64,000 nucleotides of DNA, from assembly GCA_028683385.1 (NCBI GenBank), contig JAQUIJ010000005.1:248001-312000 (forward strand), read 5' to 3'. The notes under the pieces are model-generated. The model had not been told where the DNA came from. It saw only the letters and a program-made list of their open reading frames with translations, and did no database searches. Both the position numbers and the translations under genes were made by a program. The stretch comes from Prolixibacteraceae bacterium. Lineage in GTDB: Bacteria; Bacteroidota; Bacteroidia; Bacteroidales; Prolixibacteraceae. This document shows, in pieces, positions 1 through 7,112 of this stretch (its first letter is position 1; each line of letters opens with the position of its first letter).

Positions 1-1041
1 TTAGGTTTTGTTCAGCCCCGTATTCCTGAAGTTCGCACCGGTAAAAAAGTTGCTGTTGTGGGTTCAGGTCCTGCTGGTCTTTCGGCAGCCGATTTGCTGA
101 ATCAGGCCGGACATACCGTGACTGTATTTGAGAAAAACAGCGCCATTGGTGGTTTACTTCGTTTTGGTATTCCTGATTTCAAACTGAGCAAAACTGTTAT
201 TGATCGTCGCCTGGAAATCTTCCTTGATGAAGGTCTTATTTTCAAACCCAATGTTGCTGTTGGAAAAGACATTTCCGGCGATGAATTATTGGCCCAATTC
301 GATGCTGTTGTTTTAGCCAATGGCGCTGAGCAACCACGCGATTTGCCGGTTGAGGGTCGCGACTTGAAAGGCGCTTATTTCGCCATGGAATTCCTGAGCC
401 AGTCGAATAAACGGATTGCCGGTGAAATCATACGTGAAGAAATCAGCATTTTTGCGAAAGATAAAAAAGTATTGGTCATCGGTGGTGGCGATACGGGTTC
501 TGACTGTGTGGGTACTTCAATCCGCCAGAAGGCCAGAAGTGTGACTCAGATTGAAATTCTGCCAAAACCTGCTACTGAACGTGCCGATAACAATCCATGG
601 CCATATTGGCCCAATACACTCCGTACATCAAGCTCGCACCTCGAAGGTTGCGAACGTCGCTGGAGTCTTTCAACCAAACGCATTATTGGCGAAAATGGCA
701 AGGTGAAGCAGGTTGAGTTGGTCACTGTTGACTGGGATAAAGATGAAGCCGGTCGTTGGGTCATGACCGAAAGACAGGGCTCGGAAGAAATCATTGATGT
801 TGACCTGGTGTTGTTGTCAATGGGTTTCACTCAGCCGGTTCACAGCGGACTGCTCGATTCGCTCGGAATTGAATACGACGGACGCGGAAACGTGAAAGTG
901 AATGCCAAAAAGCAAACTTCGAACGAAAAGATATTTGCCTGTGGTGACGTTGAAGCCGGAGCATCTCTGGTGGTTCGTGCCATTGAAGCAGGTAAAATTG
1001 CTGCAATGAATGTGGACGAATTTCTTTGTCCTACCGTATAG
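1..1041 (+). CDS. gltD: glutamate synthase small subunit, 3' part
   Basis: Partial: the reading frame is open at the left edge, leaving about 346 C-terminal residues of a family usually near 480-490. The missing N-terminus would hold the Fe-S cluster cysteines. The visible part is the double-Rossmann oxidoreductase half. GSGPAGL near residue 21 binds FAD, GGGDTGSD near residue 163 binds NAD(P)H, and the late ACGD-x-GAS motif closes over FAD. With the large subunit GltB it moves electrons from NADPH to make glutamate from glutamine and 2-oxoglutarate. gltB would be expected just left of the window. It is followed by a strong terminator. The GltD-like domain also occurs in related oxidoreductases (for example NfnB-type), so the exact family is likely rather than certain. 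Confidence 0.88.
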   Translation, partial: LGFVQPRIPEVRTGKKVAVVGSGPAGLSAADLLNQAGHTVTVFEKNSAIGGLLRFGIPDFKLSKTVIDRRLEIFLDEGLIFKPNVAVGKDISGDELLAQFDAVVLANGAEQPRDLPVEGRDLKGAYFAMEFLSQSNKRIAGEIIREEISIFAKDKKVLVIGGGDTGSDCVGTSIRQKARSVTQIEILPKPATERADNNPWPYWPNTLRTSSSHLEGCERRWSLSTKRIIGENGKVKQVELVTVDWDKDEAGRWVMTERQGSEEIIDVDLVLLSMGFTQPVHSGLLDSLGIEYDGRGNVKVNAKKQTSNEKIFACGDVEAGASLVVRAIEAGKIAAMNVDEFLCPTV

Positions 1042-1066
1042 AAACTTAACAAGTATTATATAGTTC

Positions 1067-1108
1067 AAAGGCTGTTCTCATATTGTTGAGGACAGCCTTT
1101 TATTTTTT
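1067..1108 (+). terminator. terminator after gltD
   Basis: A 14-bp stem (1067-1080 with 1087-1100, one G-U wobble) has a 6-nt loop and a T-rich tail. It lies 25 nt after the gltD stop and ends that transcript before the convergent yebC gene. Confidence 0.85.
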
Positions 1109-1172
1109 GCCACAGATTTTCGTGGAGATATTCGAGCTTTCCAATGTGCCTGTGTGGTTAGTATTCAAGGAT

Positions 1173-1913
1173 CTAAAGCGATTCCATCAGTTCATCGGTC
1201 AGCTCAAGGTTGTGATAAACGGCCTGTATATCGTCGTCGTCTTCAAACACATCAATCAGCCGCATCACTTTTCGGGCATTTTCAAGATCAAGTGCAGTGG
1301 TATCTTTGGGTATGCGTTGCAGTTGTGCACTTTCCGGCTCTATGTTTAGCGCTTCCAGTTTTTTCATCATGGCGCCAAAATCTTCCATGGCAGTGGTTAT
1401 CGTAAAATAATCTTCTTCAAGCTGTATGTCTTCAGCGCCGGTTTCAATCATTTCCATTTCAAATTCATCGGCATCGAGCGTACCTTTCGAGACGGTAAAA
1501 ACACCTTTTCGGTCGAAGATAAAACTCAACGATCCATTGGTTCCCAAACTGCCGTTGTGTTTGTTGAAATAGCTTCGCACATTCGAAATGGTTCGTAACT
1601 GGTTGTCGGTTGTGGCTTCGAGGAAAATGGCCACTCCGCCGTTGGCATAACCTTCGAAGGTACACTCGATAAAAGAGGCTGAATCTTTATCAGATCCTTT
1701 ACTGATGGCACGCTGAATGTTATCCTTAGGCATACTTACCCCTTTGGCATTCGATATGGCCACCCGAAGCCTTGGATTGCCTTCAGGATCGGGACCGCCT
1801 TCCTTAACTGCGACGGTAATTTCTTTAACCAATTTGGAGAACATTTTCGACCGTTTCGAATCTAATGCTCCTTTTTTGTGCTTAATGGTTGACCATTTAC
1901 TGTGTCCCGACAT
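1173..1913 (-). CDS. yebC: YebC/PmpR family regulator / translation factor
   Basis: 246 residues, full length for the YebC/PmpR family. The N-terminal MSGHSKWSTIKHKKG signature is intact, followed by the MPKDNIQRAI segment near residue 60 and an acidic C-terminal domain ending in an EDDDDIQ stretch. Members are cytoplasmic. They have been described as DNA-binding regulators and, more recently, as factors that relieve ribosome stalling at proline runs. Which role applies here cannot be read from sequence. The gene stands alone, convergent to gltD, with no operon partner. Confidence 0.93.
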   Translation of the reverse strand: MSGHSKWSTIKHKKGALDSKRSKMFSKLVKEITVAVKEGGPDPEGNPRLRVAISNAKGVSMPKDNIQRAISKGSDKDSASFIECTFEGYANGGVAIFLEATTDNQLRTISNVRSYFNKHNGSLGTNGSLSFIFDRKGVFTVSKGTLDADEFEMEMIETGAEDIQLEEDYFTITTAMEDFGAMMKKLEALNIEPESAQLQRIPKDTTALDLENARKVMRLIDVFEDDDDIQAVYHNLELTDELMESL

Positions 1914-2061
1914 AGGTAATTGTATTTATAGATTATTATTTGATCAATAATCTTGTGGTAAAGTTAATGCTTTGGTGGTAATAAGACCCAACACTATTTT
2001 CTTTCTTTTACCCGTTGCCTAAAGGCAAACGGCAAAGGATACCTGAGCGCTGCATCAATCC

Positions 2062-2104
2062 AAAGCGGCTGAACTCCGGAGTTTATCCTTTATTCAGCCG
2101 CTTT
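2062..2104 (-). terminator. nested palindrome / terminator downstream of the PfpI gene
   Basis: A 10-bp stem (AAAGCGGCTG with CAGCCGCTTT) encloses the perfect 12-bp palindrome AACTCCGGAGTT. It lies 24 nt beyond the stop of the minus-strand PfpI gene, so a 3'-end role is likely. A near-identical copy lies at 2977-3020. Confidence 0.6.
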
Positions 2105-2127
2105 GACAAAGTCTTTAATGCAATTTA

Positions 2128-2703
2128 TTAAATCTCAATTTTGGCGCCCAACACCTTCAGGAATTCGCGAATGAAGCTGGGGTGGGCAGGCCATGCCGGC
2201 GAAGTAACCAGGTTACCATCGACATAAGCACCGGTAACCGGTATCGATTGGAATTCTCCTCCGGCCAGGGTTACTTCAGGTCCAACTGCCGGGTAAGCTG
2301 TTAGTTTTCTTCCGCGAACAACATCGGCCGCAGTCAGGATCTGAATTCCGTGGCAAATAGCTGCAACGGGTAAGTTTTTTGCAAAGAAATACTTTGTGAA
2401 TTCAATCACCTTTTTGTTTAACCGCAGGTATTCGGGCGCACGGCCACCTGCAATAACCAATCCGCTGTATTGGGTGACATCAACATCGTCGAAACTGTAG
2501 TTCAGGGCAAAATTATGTCCCGGTTTCTCGGAGTAAGTTTGGTCGCCTTCAAAATCGTGGATGGCTGTTTTAATGGTGTCGCCCTTCTTTTTATCGGGAC
2601 AAACAGCATGAACTTCGTACCCAACCATTTCGAGCATTTGGAACGGTACCATAGTTTCATAATCTTCAGTGAAGTCGCCTGTAAGGAACAATAGTTTTTT
2701 CAT
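2128..2703 (-). CDS. DJ-1/PfpI family protein
   Basis: 191 residues forming one DJ-1/PfpI (class I glutamine amidotransferase-like) domain. The nucleophile-elbow cysteine is in AICHG near residue 117, and an [10 protein letters not shown] segment precedes it. Family members include deglycase/glyoxalase-like enzymes, chaperones and intracellular proteases, so the substrate is not predictable. There is no signal peptide, so it is cytoplasmic. It is a single-gene unit bounded on both sides by copies of the same nested palindrome. Confidence 0.85.
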   Translation of the reverse strand: MKKLLFLTGDFTEDYETMVPFQMLEMVGYEVHAVCPDKKKGDTIKTAIHDFEGDQTYSEKPGHNFALNYSFDDVDVTQYSGLVIAGGRAPEYLRLNKKVIEFTKYFFAKNLPVAAICHGIQILTAADVVRGRKLTAYPAVGPEVTLAGGEFQSIPVTGAYVDGNLVTSPAWPAHPSFIREFLKVLGAKIEI

Positions 2704-2760
2704 GGTTTAAAATTTTAGATGTGTTAATACTATTGAAGTTTTAATTTGATCATGCTTTGA

Positions 2761-2943
2761 AAAGAACATTTTAAGAACGCATTAGTTTTTAGTGAGTTCT
2801 ATGTTTTTGGTGCAGTTGAACTCAATGGCAATACCGATACAGCCTCTTTTTTCGATTTTTCAGGACAAAAGGTTGTATTTGCTTACGACAATCATAAAGT
2901 TACAAAGCTTTACGATGTAAAATGCGCAAAATACATTTTTTAA
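2761..2943 (+). pseudogene. possible remnant ORF without a start codon
   Basis: The 356-base gap 2704-3060 holds no intact gene. One plus-strand frame stays open for 60 codons between TGA at 2758 and TAA at 2941 and reads like protein (segments FYVFGAVELNG and SGQKVVFAYDNHK). It has no in-frame ATG, GTG or TTG start, and an ATG two codons upstream is cut off by the TGA. It may be a decayed gene 3' end or chance. I recognise no family. Confidence 0.25.
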
Positions 2944-2976
2944 CTCTTTTGTAATGAATCTGATACTTCCAAATAC

Positions 2977-3020
2977 AAAGCGGCTGAACTCCGGAGTTTT
3001 ATCCGTTGTCCAGCCGCTTT
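2977..3020 (-). terminator. second copy of the nested palindrome, downstream of the HMA lipoprotein gene
   Basis: Same design as 2062-2104: a perfect 10-bp AAAGCGGCTG/CAGCCGCTTT stem around AACTCCGGAGTT, 41 nt past the stop of the minus-strand metal-binding lipoprotein gene. Confidence 0.6.
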
Positions 3021-3060
3021 AGCATATTTTGATCAGCCAACTTGGGCTGTAACTTGAACA

Positions 3061-3366
3061 CTATTTTGAGGCAACTACATATCCGCGCCCTTCGATTGCT
3101 TTCGAAATGTCTTTCAAGTTGGTTTTATTGGAATCGAACCGTACAAATGCAGTTGAATCCAGGTGGTTGGCACTGATGCTGTCGATACCAGCCAATTCAT
3201 TAACTCCTTTGGCAATGGAGGCTTCGCATTCGGTACAGGTCATGCCTTCCACTTTTAGCTTGGCTTCAACCATAACGGGAGCCTGAGCTTTCTCTGCAGT
3301 TTTCTGCGGAGAATTACATGAGCTAAATGCTAATAATACCAGTACGATGAAAAGAACTTGTTTCAT
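3061..3366 (-). CDS. heavy-metal-associated (HMA) domain lipoprotein
   Basis: 101 residues. A signal peptide ends in the lipobox LAFSSC (Cys17), so it should be lipid-anchored in the envelope. A single HMA domain follows, with GMTCTEC at 41-47 as the Cu(I)/heavy-metal CxxC site. It resembles MerP/CopZ chaperones exported to the periplasm. It lies 3' of ccoP on the same strand, where many cco clusters carry ccoG/ccoH, so delivery of copper to the cbb3 oxidase is a reasonable inference but unproven. Confidence 0.85.
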   Translation of the reverse strand: MKQVLFIVLVLLAFSSCNSPQKTAEKAQAPVMVEAKLKVEGMTCTECEASIAKGVNELAGIDSISANHLDSTAFVRFDSNKTNLKDISKAIEGRGYVVASK

Positions 3367-3410
3367 GATGTTATGTTTTTAATATTATTTATTCAGTACT
3401 ACTCTGAGTT

Positions 3411-3498
3411 AAGTACCAAAGAGACAAAGTACCAAAGCGCAAATTCATAAATAGAATGAAATACTCAGGAACTTTGGGACTCTGTTGCTTTGTAACTT
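3411..3498. repeat. inverted word-repeat hairpin, ACCAAAG type
   Basis: The left arm 3411-3440 contains tandem AGTACCAAAG units. The right arm 3469-3498 is its imperfect reverse complement, matching 22 of 30 positions. It fills the gap between ccoP and the HMA lipoprotein gene and encodes nothing. Confidence 0.6.
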
Positions 3499-3512
3499 GT
3501 TTTCAAAGTTTT

Positions 3513-4142
3513 TTATTGTTTTTCCACTTTTACTCCCTGCGGAGCTTTCTGATTCGGAGGATTAGTTCCATGCAGACTTAGTATATAAGCAATTACCTGA
3601 TCGATTTGTTTATTACTTAACTGACTTTTATACGAAAGCATCCCTTTGTCGATCACACCGTCAACAATTATTTTCTTTAAGTCTTCCGGACGATTGCCGT
3701 GAATCCAGTAGTCATCGGTGAAGTTTGGACCTACCAATCCTTCTCCAAATTTTCCGTGGCATACGTAACAGATTTTGTCGAATGTTACTTTCCCGGCTGC
3801 CAGAATCTGCTCCTGAGTCATTGCTGGCTGTGAGGCGGTTTTAACAGCATCTTCCTTTGCAGCAACTTCCGTTTTAGCTCGTGCGGCTGCCATTTCTTTC
3901 GAATATTCCTTTTTCTGAACAATGGTTTCGTCTTTAAAAACGACCAGACGTGTCAGGTATGCGAATGAAATGACGATGGTAATGTAAAAGATGTACTTTA
4001 ACCAGGGCGGCAGCGGATTGTCAAGCTCTTTAATGCCGTCGTATTCTTCGTGTCCACCGAAAAATTTTATTTGAGTTTCATGATCACTTTCCTGATGAGT
4101 GTTGTGTGGCTCTTTCAATTTATCGTCGTTATTTGCATGCAT
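3513..4142 (-). CDS. ccoP: cbb3-type cytochrome c oxidase, cytochrome c subunit CcoP
   Basis: 209 residues. It has a cytoplasmic N-terminus with the FixP_N-like box DGIKELDNPLPPW (35-47), one membrane helix at about 48-68, a charged linker and a periplasmic cytochrome c domain. Only one heme motif is present, CYVCH at 125-129, with a probable methionine ligand in KGMLSY. Classical proteobacterial CcoP has two hemes, so this is the short mono-heme form. It passes electrons to CcoO/CcoN. It is the last oxidase subunit gene of the minus-strand cluster. Confidence 0.9.
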   Translation of the reverse strand: MHANNDDKLKEPHNTHQESDHETQIKFFGGHEEYDGIKELDNPLPPWLKYIFYITIVISFAYLTRLVVFKDETIVQKKEYSKEMAAARAKTEVAAKEDAVKTASQPAMTQEQILAAGKVTFDKICYVCHGKFGEGLVGPNFTDDYWIHGNRPEDLKKIIVDGVIDKGMLSYKSQLSNKQIDQVIAYILSLHGTNPPNQKAPQGVKVEKQ

Positions 4143-4180
4143 AGTTCAGTATTTTGATTGAATTGTAAATTATAGAACTG

Positions 4181-4276
4181 GTCATTTTTTGTCATTAAGT
4201 CATTTGGGGTCATTCATTGTTTACTTCGCGTCCTAAAACAAACAATGACAATGAATGACGCGAAGCTGATGACAGG
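4181..4276. repeat. inverted word-repeat, GTCATT type, ccoP-ccoQ gap
   Basis: Tandem GTCATT words with two overlapping inverted pairs: TCATTCATTGT 4210-4220 against 4248-4258 (11 bp), and CTTCGCGTC 4224-4232 against 4257-4265 (9 bp). The two stems share bases and exclude each other. It lies inside the cco transcript. Confidence 0.6.
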
Positions 4277-4293
4277 CTTTCGTTCTCTATGCC

Positions 4294-4479
4294 CTAAGCC
4301 CCAAACTCATTGCTCTCAATTGAGTCTTCCAACGGCATGTTACTTATTTGGTCAACTTCGTCTTTTTTCATCAGGAATGCCTGAACGGAAACAAAAATGA
4401 AAAAGGTGAAGAAAATGAAGAAGCCTATTATGGCATAAACTTCCACATTTGTTATACTGTTTAGGATTTCCTTATACAT
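4294..4479 (-). CDS. ccoQ: cbb3 oxidase small subunit CcoQ-like
   Basis: 61 residues with one hydrophobic helix (about 13-34, rich in Phe and Ile) and a hydrophilic, acidic tail. Size, topology and position between ccoNO and ccoP fit CcoQ/FixQ, which stabilises the complex. Sequence identity in this family is too low to judge otherwise. Its start lies 2 nt past the ccoNO stop, so the two genes are translationally close. Confidence 0.75.
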   Translation of the reverse strand: MYKEILNSITNVEVYAIIGFFIFFTFFIFVSVQAFLMKKDEVDQISNMPLEDSIESNEFGA

Positions 4480-4481
4480 GG

Positions 4482-6623
4482 CTATTTCTTTACCGGTTTA
4501 TTCGAGATGTCAACACCCAATCGCTGGATGTAAGCAATCAATGCAATGATTTCGCGGTTGCTATCGGTTTGGATACCATTAGCGCCAAGGTCTTTCGCAA
4601 TGCTATCGGCCTGAGCTTTTAAATCCACAATGGCTTGTTGTTCGTAATTGTCGGGGTAGGGGACTCCTAACACTTTCATCGCCCTGATTTTTGCCGGTGT
4701 CGATTGAATATCGATTTCCTTTTGAGCCAGCCAAGGGTATTTAGGCATGATGGAAGCTTCGTTCATCTTTTGCGGATCGATAAAATGGTTGTAATGCCAG
4801 GCGTTTGGTTTGTATAGCTTGCCGGTTTTTACCCCTTCGCGTGCCAGATCTGGTCCCGTTCGTTTAGAGCCAAACTGGAACGGATGATCGTAAACCGATT
4901 CGCCAGCTTTGGAATATTCGCCGTAGCGTTCAGTTTCCGACCTGAACGGCCTCACCATTTGTGAGTGACAGTTGTAGCAACCTTCTTTCACGTAAATGTC
5001 TCTTCCCTGCAATTCGAGCGGAGTATAAGGTTTTACGCTCGTTATGGTTGGTATATTCGATTTAATCAGGTAAGTCGGAATCACTTCAACAACTCCGCCA
5101 ATCAGGATAGCAATGGTTGCGAAAATCAGGAAACGGATTGGTTTGCGTTCCAAAAAACGATGCCAGGTTTCCGACTGAGTCTTCATTTCTGATTCGGAAT
5201 GCAATGCCGGAGCCTGCGCTTCTTCTTCAGCAACAAACGAACCCGCCTGTATGGTCTTCACAATATTGAAAACTAAAATTAAAAATCCTGTTAAGTATAA
5301 TGCCCCGCCAAAAGCCCTGATAGTGTACATGGGGATCAACTGGGCAACTGTTTCCAGAAAATTTGGATATTTCAGGAATCCATCCGGAGTAAACTGTTTC
5401 CACATCAAAGCCTGGGTAATTCCTCCGATATATAGCGGAACGGCGTAAAATACAATCGCCAGTGTTGCCAGCCAGAAATGGATATTAGCCAGTTTTACCG
5501 AATAAAGTTTGGTATTGTACAAGCGTGGTACTAACCAGTAAATCATCCCAAAAGTCAACATTCCGTTCCAGCCTAGCGCGCCAATGTGAACGTGACCGAT
5601 GGTCCAGTCGGTAAAGTGACTGATGGCATTTACCGTTTTGAACGACAGCATGGGTCCTTCGAAAGTTGCCATTCCGTAGGCGGTAATACCAACCACAAAC
5701 ATTTTCAGGATCGGATCGCGTCGTACTTTGTCCCATGCACCGCGCAGAGTGAGTAATCCGTTGATCATACCGCCCCAGCTTGGAGCAATGAGCATGACAG
5801 AGAACGTGGTTCCCAGCGCCTGAAGCCAATCGGGCAACGAACTATATAACAAATGGTGCGGACCTGCCCAGATGTAAAGGAAAATGAGCGACCAGAAGTG
5901 AACGATTGAAAGTTTGTATGAATAAACCGGACGACCTGAGACTTTCGGAACAAAATAATACATCAAGCCAAGGAAAGGAGTAGTCAGGAAAAAGGCTACC
6001 GCATTATGGCCGTACCACCACTGTACCAAAGCATCCTGAACTCCGGCGTAAAGCGTGTAACTTTTCATGAAACTAACCGGTACAGCCAGCGAGTTAAAGA
6101 TATGCAGGACGGCTACCGTAACCCAGGTGGCAATGTAAAACCAAATGGAGACGTAAATGTGACTCGTGCGGCGTTGCAAAATAGTACCGAACATGTTCCA
6201 TCCAAAAACTACCCAAATGAGCGTAATGGCAATGTCAATGGGCCATTCCAGTTCGGCGTATTCCTTGCCAACAGTGAACCCGGAAAGTAATGTGACTGCT
6301 GCTGCAACAATAATTGCCTGCCAGCCCCAGAAATGGATTTTGCTGAGGGTTTCGCTGTACATTCGTGTTTTCAGCAACCGCTGCAACGAATAATACACCG
6401 CTGTGAAAATCGCATTTCCAACGAAGGCAAAGATCACCGCATTGGTGTGAACCGGACGGGTCCGCCCGAATGTGGTAAACTCCAACCCGAAATTCATTGC
6501 AGGAATAAAAATCTGAAGGGCAATCAGTAATCCTGCCAACAGACCAACGACACCCCAGACAATGGTTGCAATCGCAAAATTTCGGGTCATGCGGTTGTCG
6601 TACGAAAATTTTTGTAATTCCAT
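4482..6623 (-). CDS. ccoNO: fused cbb3 oxidase catalytic subunit CcoN-CcoO
   Basis: 713 residues. Residues 1-470 are the CcoN heme-copper subunit with about 12 membrane helices. Visible ligands are H59 (RPVHTN), H206 (WWYGHN, CuB), H256-H257 (GPHHL) and H344/H346 (TIGHVH). After a hydrophilic linker (470-495) and one membrane helix, residues 535-713 form CcoO with a single heme site, CYNCH at 549-553, followed by QMVRPF. It reduces O2 to water with high affinity and pumps protons. Separate ccoN and ccoO genes are usual in Proteobacteria. The fusion is typical of Bacteroidota. Confidence 0.96.
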   Translation of the reverse strand: MELQKFSYDNRMTRNFAIATIVWGVVGLLAGLLIALQIFIPAMNFGLEFTTFGRTRPVHTNAVIFAFVGNAIFTAVYYSLQRLLKTRMYSETLSKIHFWGWQAIIVAAAVTLLSGFTVGKEYAELEWPIDIAITLIWVVFGWNMFGTILQRRTSHIYVSIWFYIATWVTVAVLHIFNSLAVPVSFMKSYTLYAGVQDALVQWWYGHNAVAFFLTTPFLGLMYYFVPKVSGRPVYSYKLSIVHFWSLIFLYIWAGPHHLLYSSLPDWLQALGTTFSVMLIAPSWGGMINGLLTLRGAWDKVRRDPILKMFVVGITAYGMATFEGPMLSFKTVNAISHFTDWTIGHVHIGALGWNGMLTFGMIYWLVPRLYNTKLYSVKLANIHFWLATLAIVFYAVPLYIGGITQALMWKQFTPDGFLKYPNFLETVAQLIPMYTIRAFGGALYLTGFLILVFNIVKTIQAGSFVAEEEAQAPALHSESEMKTQSETWHRFLERKPIRFLIFATIAILIGGVVEVIPTYLIKSNIPTITSVKPYTPLELQGRDIYVKEGCYNCHSQMVRPFRSETERYGEYSKAGESVYDHPFQFGSKRTGPDLAREGVKTGKLYKPNAWHYNHFIDPQKMNEASIMPKYPWLAQKEIDIQSTPAKIRAMKVLGVPYPDNYEQQAIVDLKAQADSIAKDLGANGIQTDSNREIIALIAYIQRLGVDISNKPVKK

Positions 6624-6654
6624 ATTGATGTGTTTAGTTATTTTTTTTGTTTCG

Positions 6655-6735
6655 GGTTGCAGGTTCCATGTTCCGGGTTTAAAAAACTCGCATCACGTAA
6701 CACGCAACAATTATTACTGTTTACTGCGACTGATC
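6655..6735. repeat. short-word repeats between ccoNO and ccoS
   Basis: The gap contains GTTGCAGGTTCC and CGTAACACGCAAC words, then a CACTGCGACTG repeat that enters the 3' end of ccoS. This type of repeat is scattered through the window. No gene is present. Confidence 0.4.
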
Positions 6736-6927
6736 ACTGCGACTCTTTTCTTTTTTCCCTTTTTCGGTTTCCTCTGCTACTTTCACCGGCGGATCATCAA
6801 ACAACATCCTGACCGATGGGGTGTAGGTGTCTTCATACTGTCCATTTTTGACCGACCAAATAAAGGCGATTAAAAATGCACCAGCCATAATGATTGCCGC
6901 AAATACCAAAATAAAAACAACTGACAT
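6721..6927 (-). CDS. ccoS: cbb3 oxidase maturation protein CcoS
   Basis: 68 residues. An N-terminal membrane helix (about 3-25) is followed by the family signature WSVKNGQYED (29-38). CcoS is needed to insert cofactors into CcoN. The last residues, SRSDQSQ, are encoded by a CAGTCGCAGTGATCAG-type repeat that continues into the intergenic region. The same tail type ends NuoG, so these residues are probably repeat-derived. It lies between ccoI and ccoNO on the same strand. Confidence 0.88.
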   Translation of the reverse strand: MSVVFILVFAAIIMAGAFLIAFIWSVKNGQYEDTYTPSVRMLFDDPPVKVAEETEKGKKEKSRSDQSQ

Positions 6928-6990
6928 AGCTTCTTATCTAAATTATTGTACGTTCATTTCACAGATCTACTTTTTATATCAGTCATTTTT

Positions 6991-7085
6991 GTCATTCACT
7001 GGTCATTAAGTTGTTATTGTTTGCTTTCACGGCTTGCAACTATTTTGAATGACTATCAATGACAACTTAATGACTATTCATTGAC
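6991..7085. repeat. inverted word-repeat hairpin, GTCATTAAGTTGT type
   Basis: The arms 6991-7019 and 7057-7085 match as reverse complements at 24 of 29 positions and surround a 37-nt loop. The core GTCATTAAGTTGT pairs perfectly. The element lies in the ccoI-ccoS gap, inside the operon. It shares GTCATTAAGT with the repeat at 4181-4276. Confidence 0.7.
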
Positions 7086-7112
7086 TTACAGTATATTTTG
7101 TAATTTTAAATT

